From assembly GCA_008931825.1 (NCBI GenBank), contig QXVZ01019727.1, positions 1 to 21,541 of the forward strand: DNA of 21,541 nt, read 5' to 3'. Under the pieces are notes generated by a model. It did no database searches, was not told where the DNA came from, and saw only the letters and a list, made by a program, of their open reading frames with translations. Each line of letters starts with the position of its first letter. The stretch's first letter is position 1. A program made the translations under genes and the position numbers. Below, piece by piece: positions 21,369 through 21,541 of the stretch. The stretch is from Phallusia fumigata (Eukaryota > Chordata > Ascidiacea > Phlebobranchia > Ascidiidae).

Positions 21369-21541
21369 GTTTGTGGTCCAGGTTACACGCAACAGATATC
21401 TGGTTGTGATGATCTTCAAGTGTAAATGGCTTGGTCTAGGCGACAGCCCTATACGAAGGCTGGTTTGGTGATAAATTTTTTTGGCCAAAAACACTTTTTT
21501 TTTCTGTTTTCACTCTTGGTTGAATAACCTCAATTCACTGT
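21369..21541 (+). other. Start of SBNO intron 19
   Basis: Begins with a GTTTGT donor after codon GAG of …NVAE. The reading frame does not continue with the conserved sequence that follows in relatives, so the next coding exon must lie beyond the window. Confidence 0.7.

Overview
This is an intron-rich, AT-rich metazoan window. Short introns (several of 63-75 nt) and compact gene packing suggest a small-genome invertebrate. My best guess is a tunicate such as Ciona, from overall character only and not from a diagnostic marker. Three protein-coding genes are recognisable by translation and splice-site tracing. They are the 3' half of a SERINC (serine incorporator / TDE1) gene on + (1-3957), a complete small SERF (4F5) gene on - (5263-6576), and the first 19 coding exons of a strawberry-notch (SBNO) gene on + (8808-21368, continuing beyond the window). 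SERINC and SERF are convergent, tail to tail. SERF and SBNO are divergent, head to head, with a CpG- and E-box-bearing interval between them.

The most important structural fact is that the window is peppered with local sequence re-starts. There are five single N characters (1329, 5903, 7077, 10624, 15370). Immediately after each N the sequence jumps back and repeats, at near identity, sequence that lies upstream. I read these as unmerged overlapping contigs or alternative haplotypes of a heterozygous individual, not as biological tandem duplications. The duplicated blocks are 996-1328/1330-1656, 5392-5902/5904-6414, 5310-7076/7078-8330, 10083-10623/10625-11168 and 13533-14811/15371-16671. They duplicate exons of all three genes. 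I found six coding differences between copies and all six are synonymous, as expected for two functional alleles.

With the duplicates collapsed, the SBNO exons join without a frame break into 1039 codons. They carry the Walker A motif ([11 protein letters not shown]), the DECH box, and the acidic and lysine-rich linker regions. The SERF exons give 62 aa. The SERINC exons give a 218-aa C-terminal part with four membrane segments, or 225 aa if a 21-nt microexon at 2807-2827 is used.

The features that ordinary gene structure does not explain are all intronic. They are an apparent haplotype-specific insertion in SBNO intron 12 built from a 10-nt-period polypyrimidine tract and three diverged units of about 128-158 bp; a shared C-rich repeat motif in a SERINC intron; a 112-nt hairpin with 33-nt arms in the last long SBNO intron; two tRNA-like (SINE-like) relics; and a 209-nt exon-like open segment that is out of phase with SBNO. 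I see no CRISPR, no operon-like system and no convincing novel multi-gene system.
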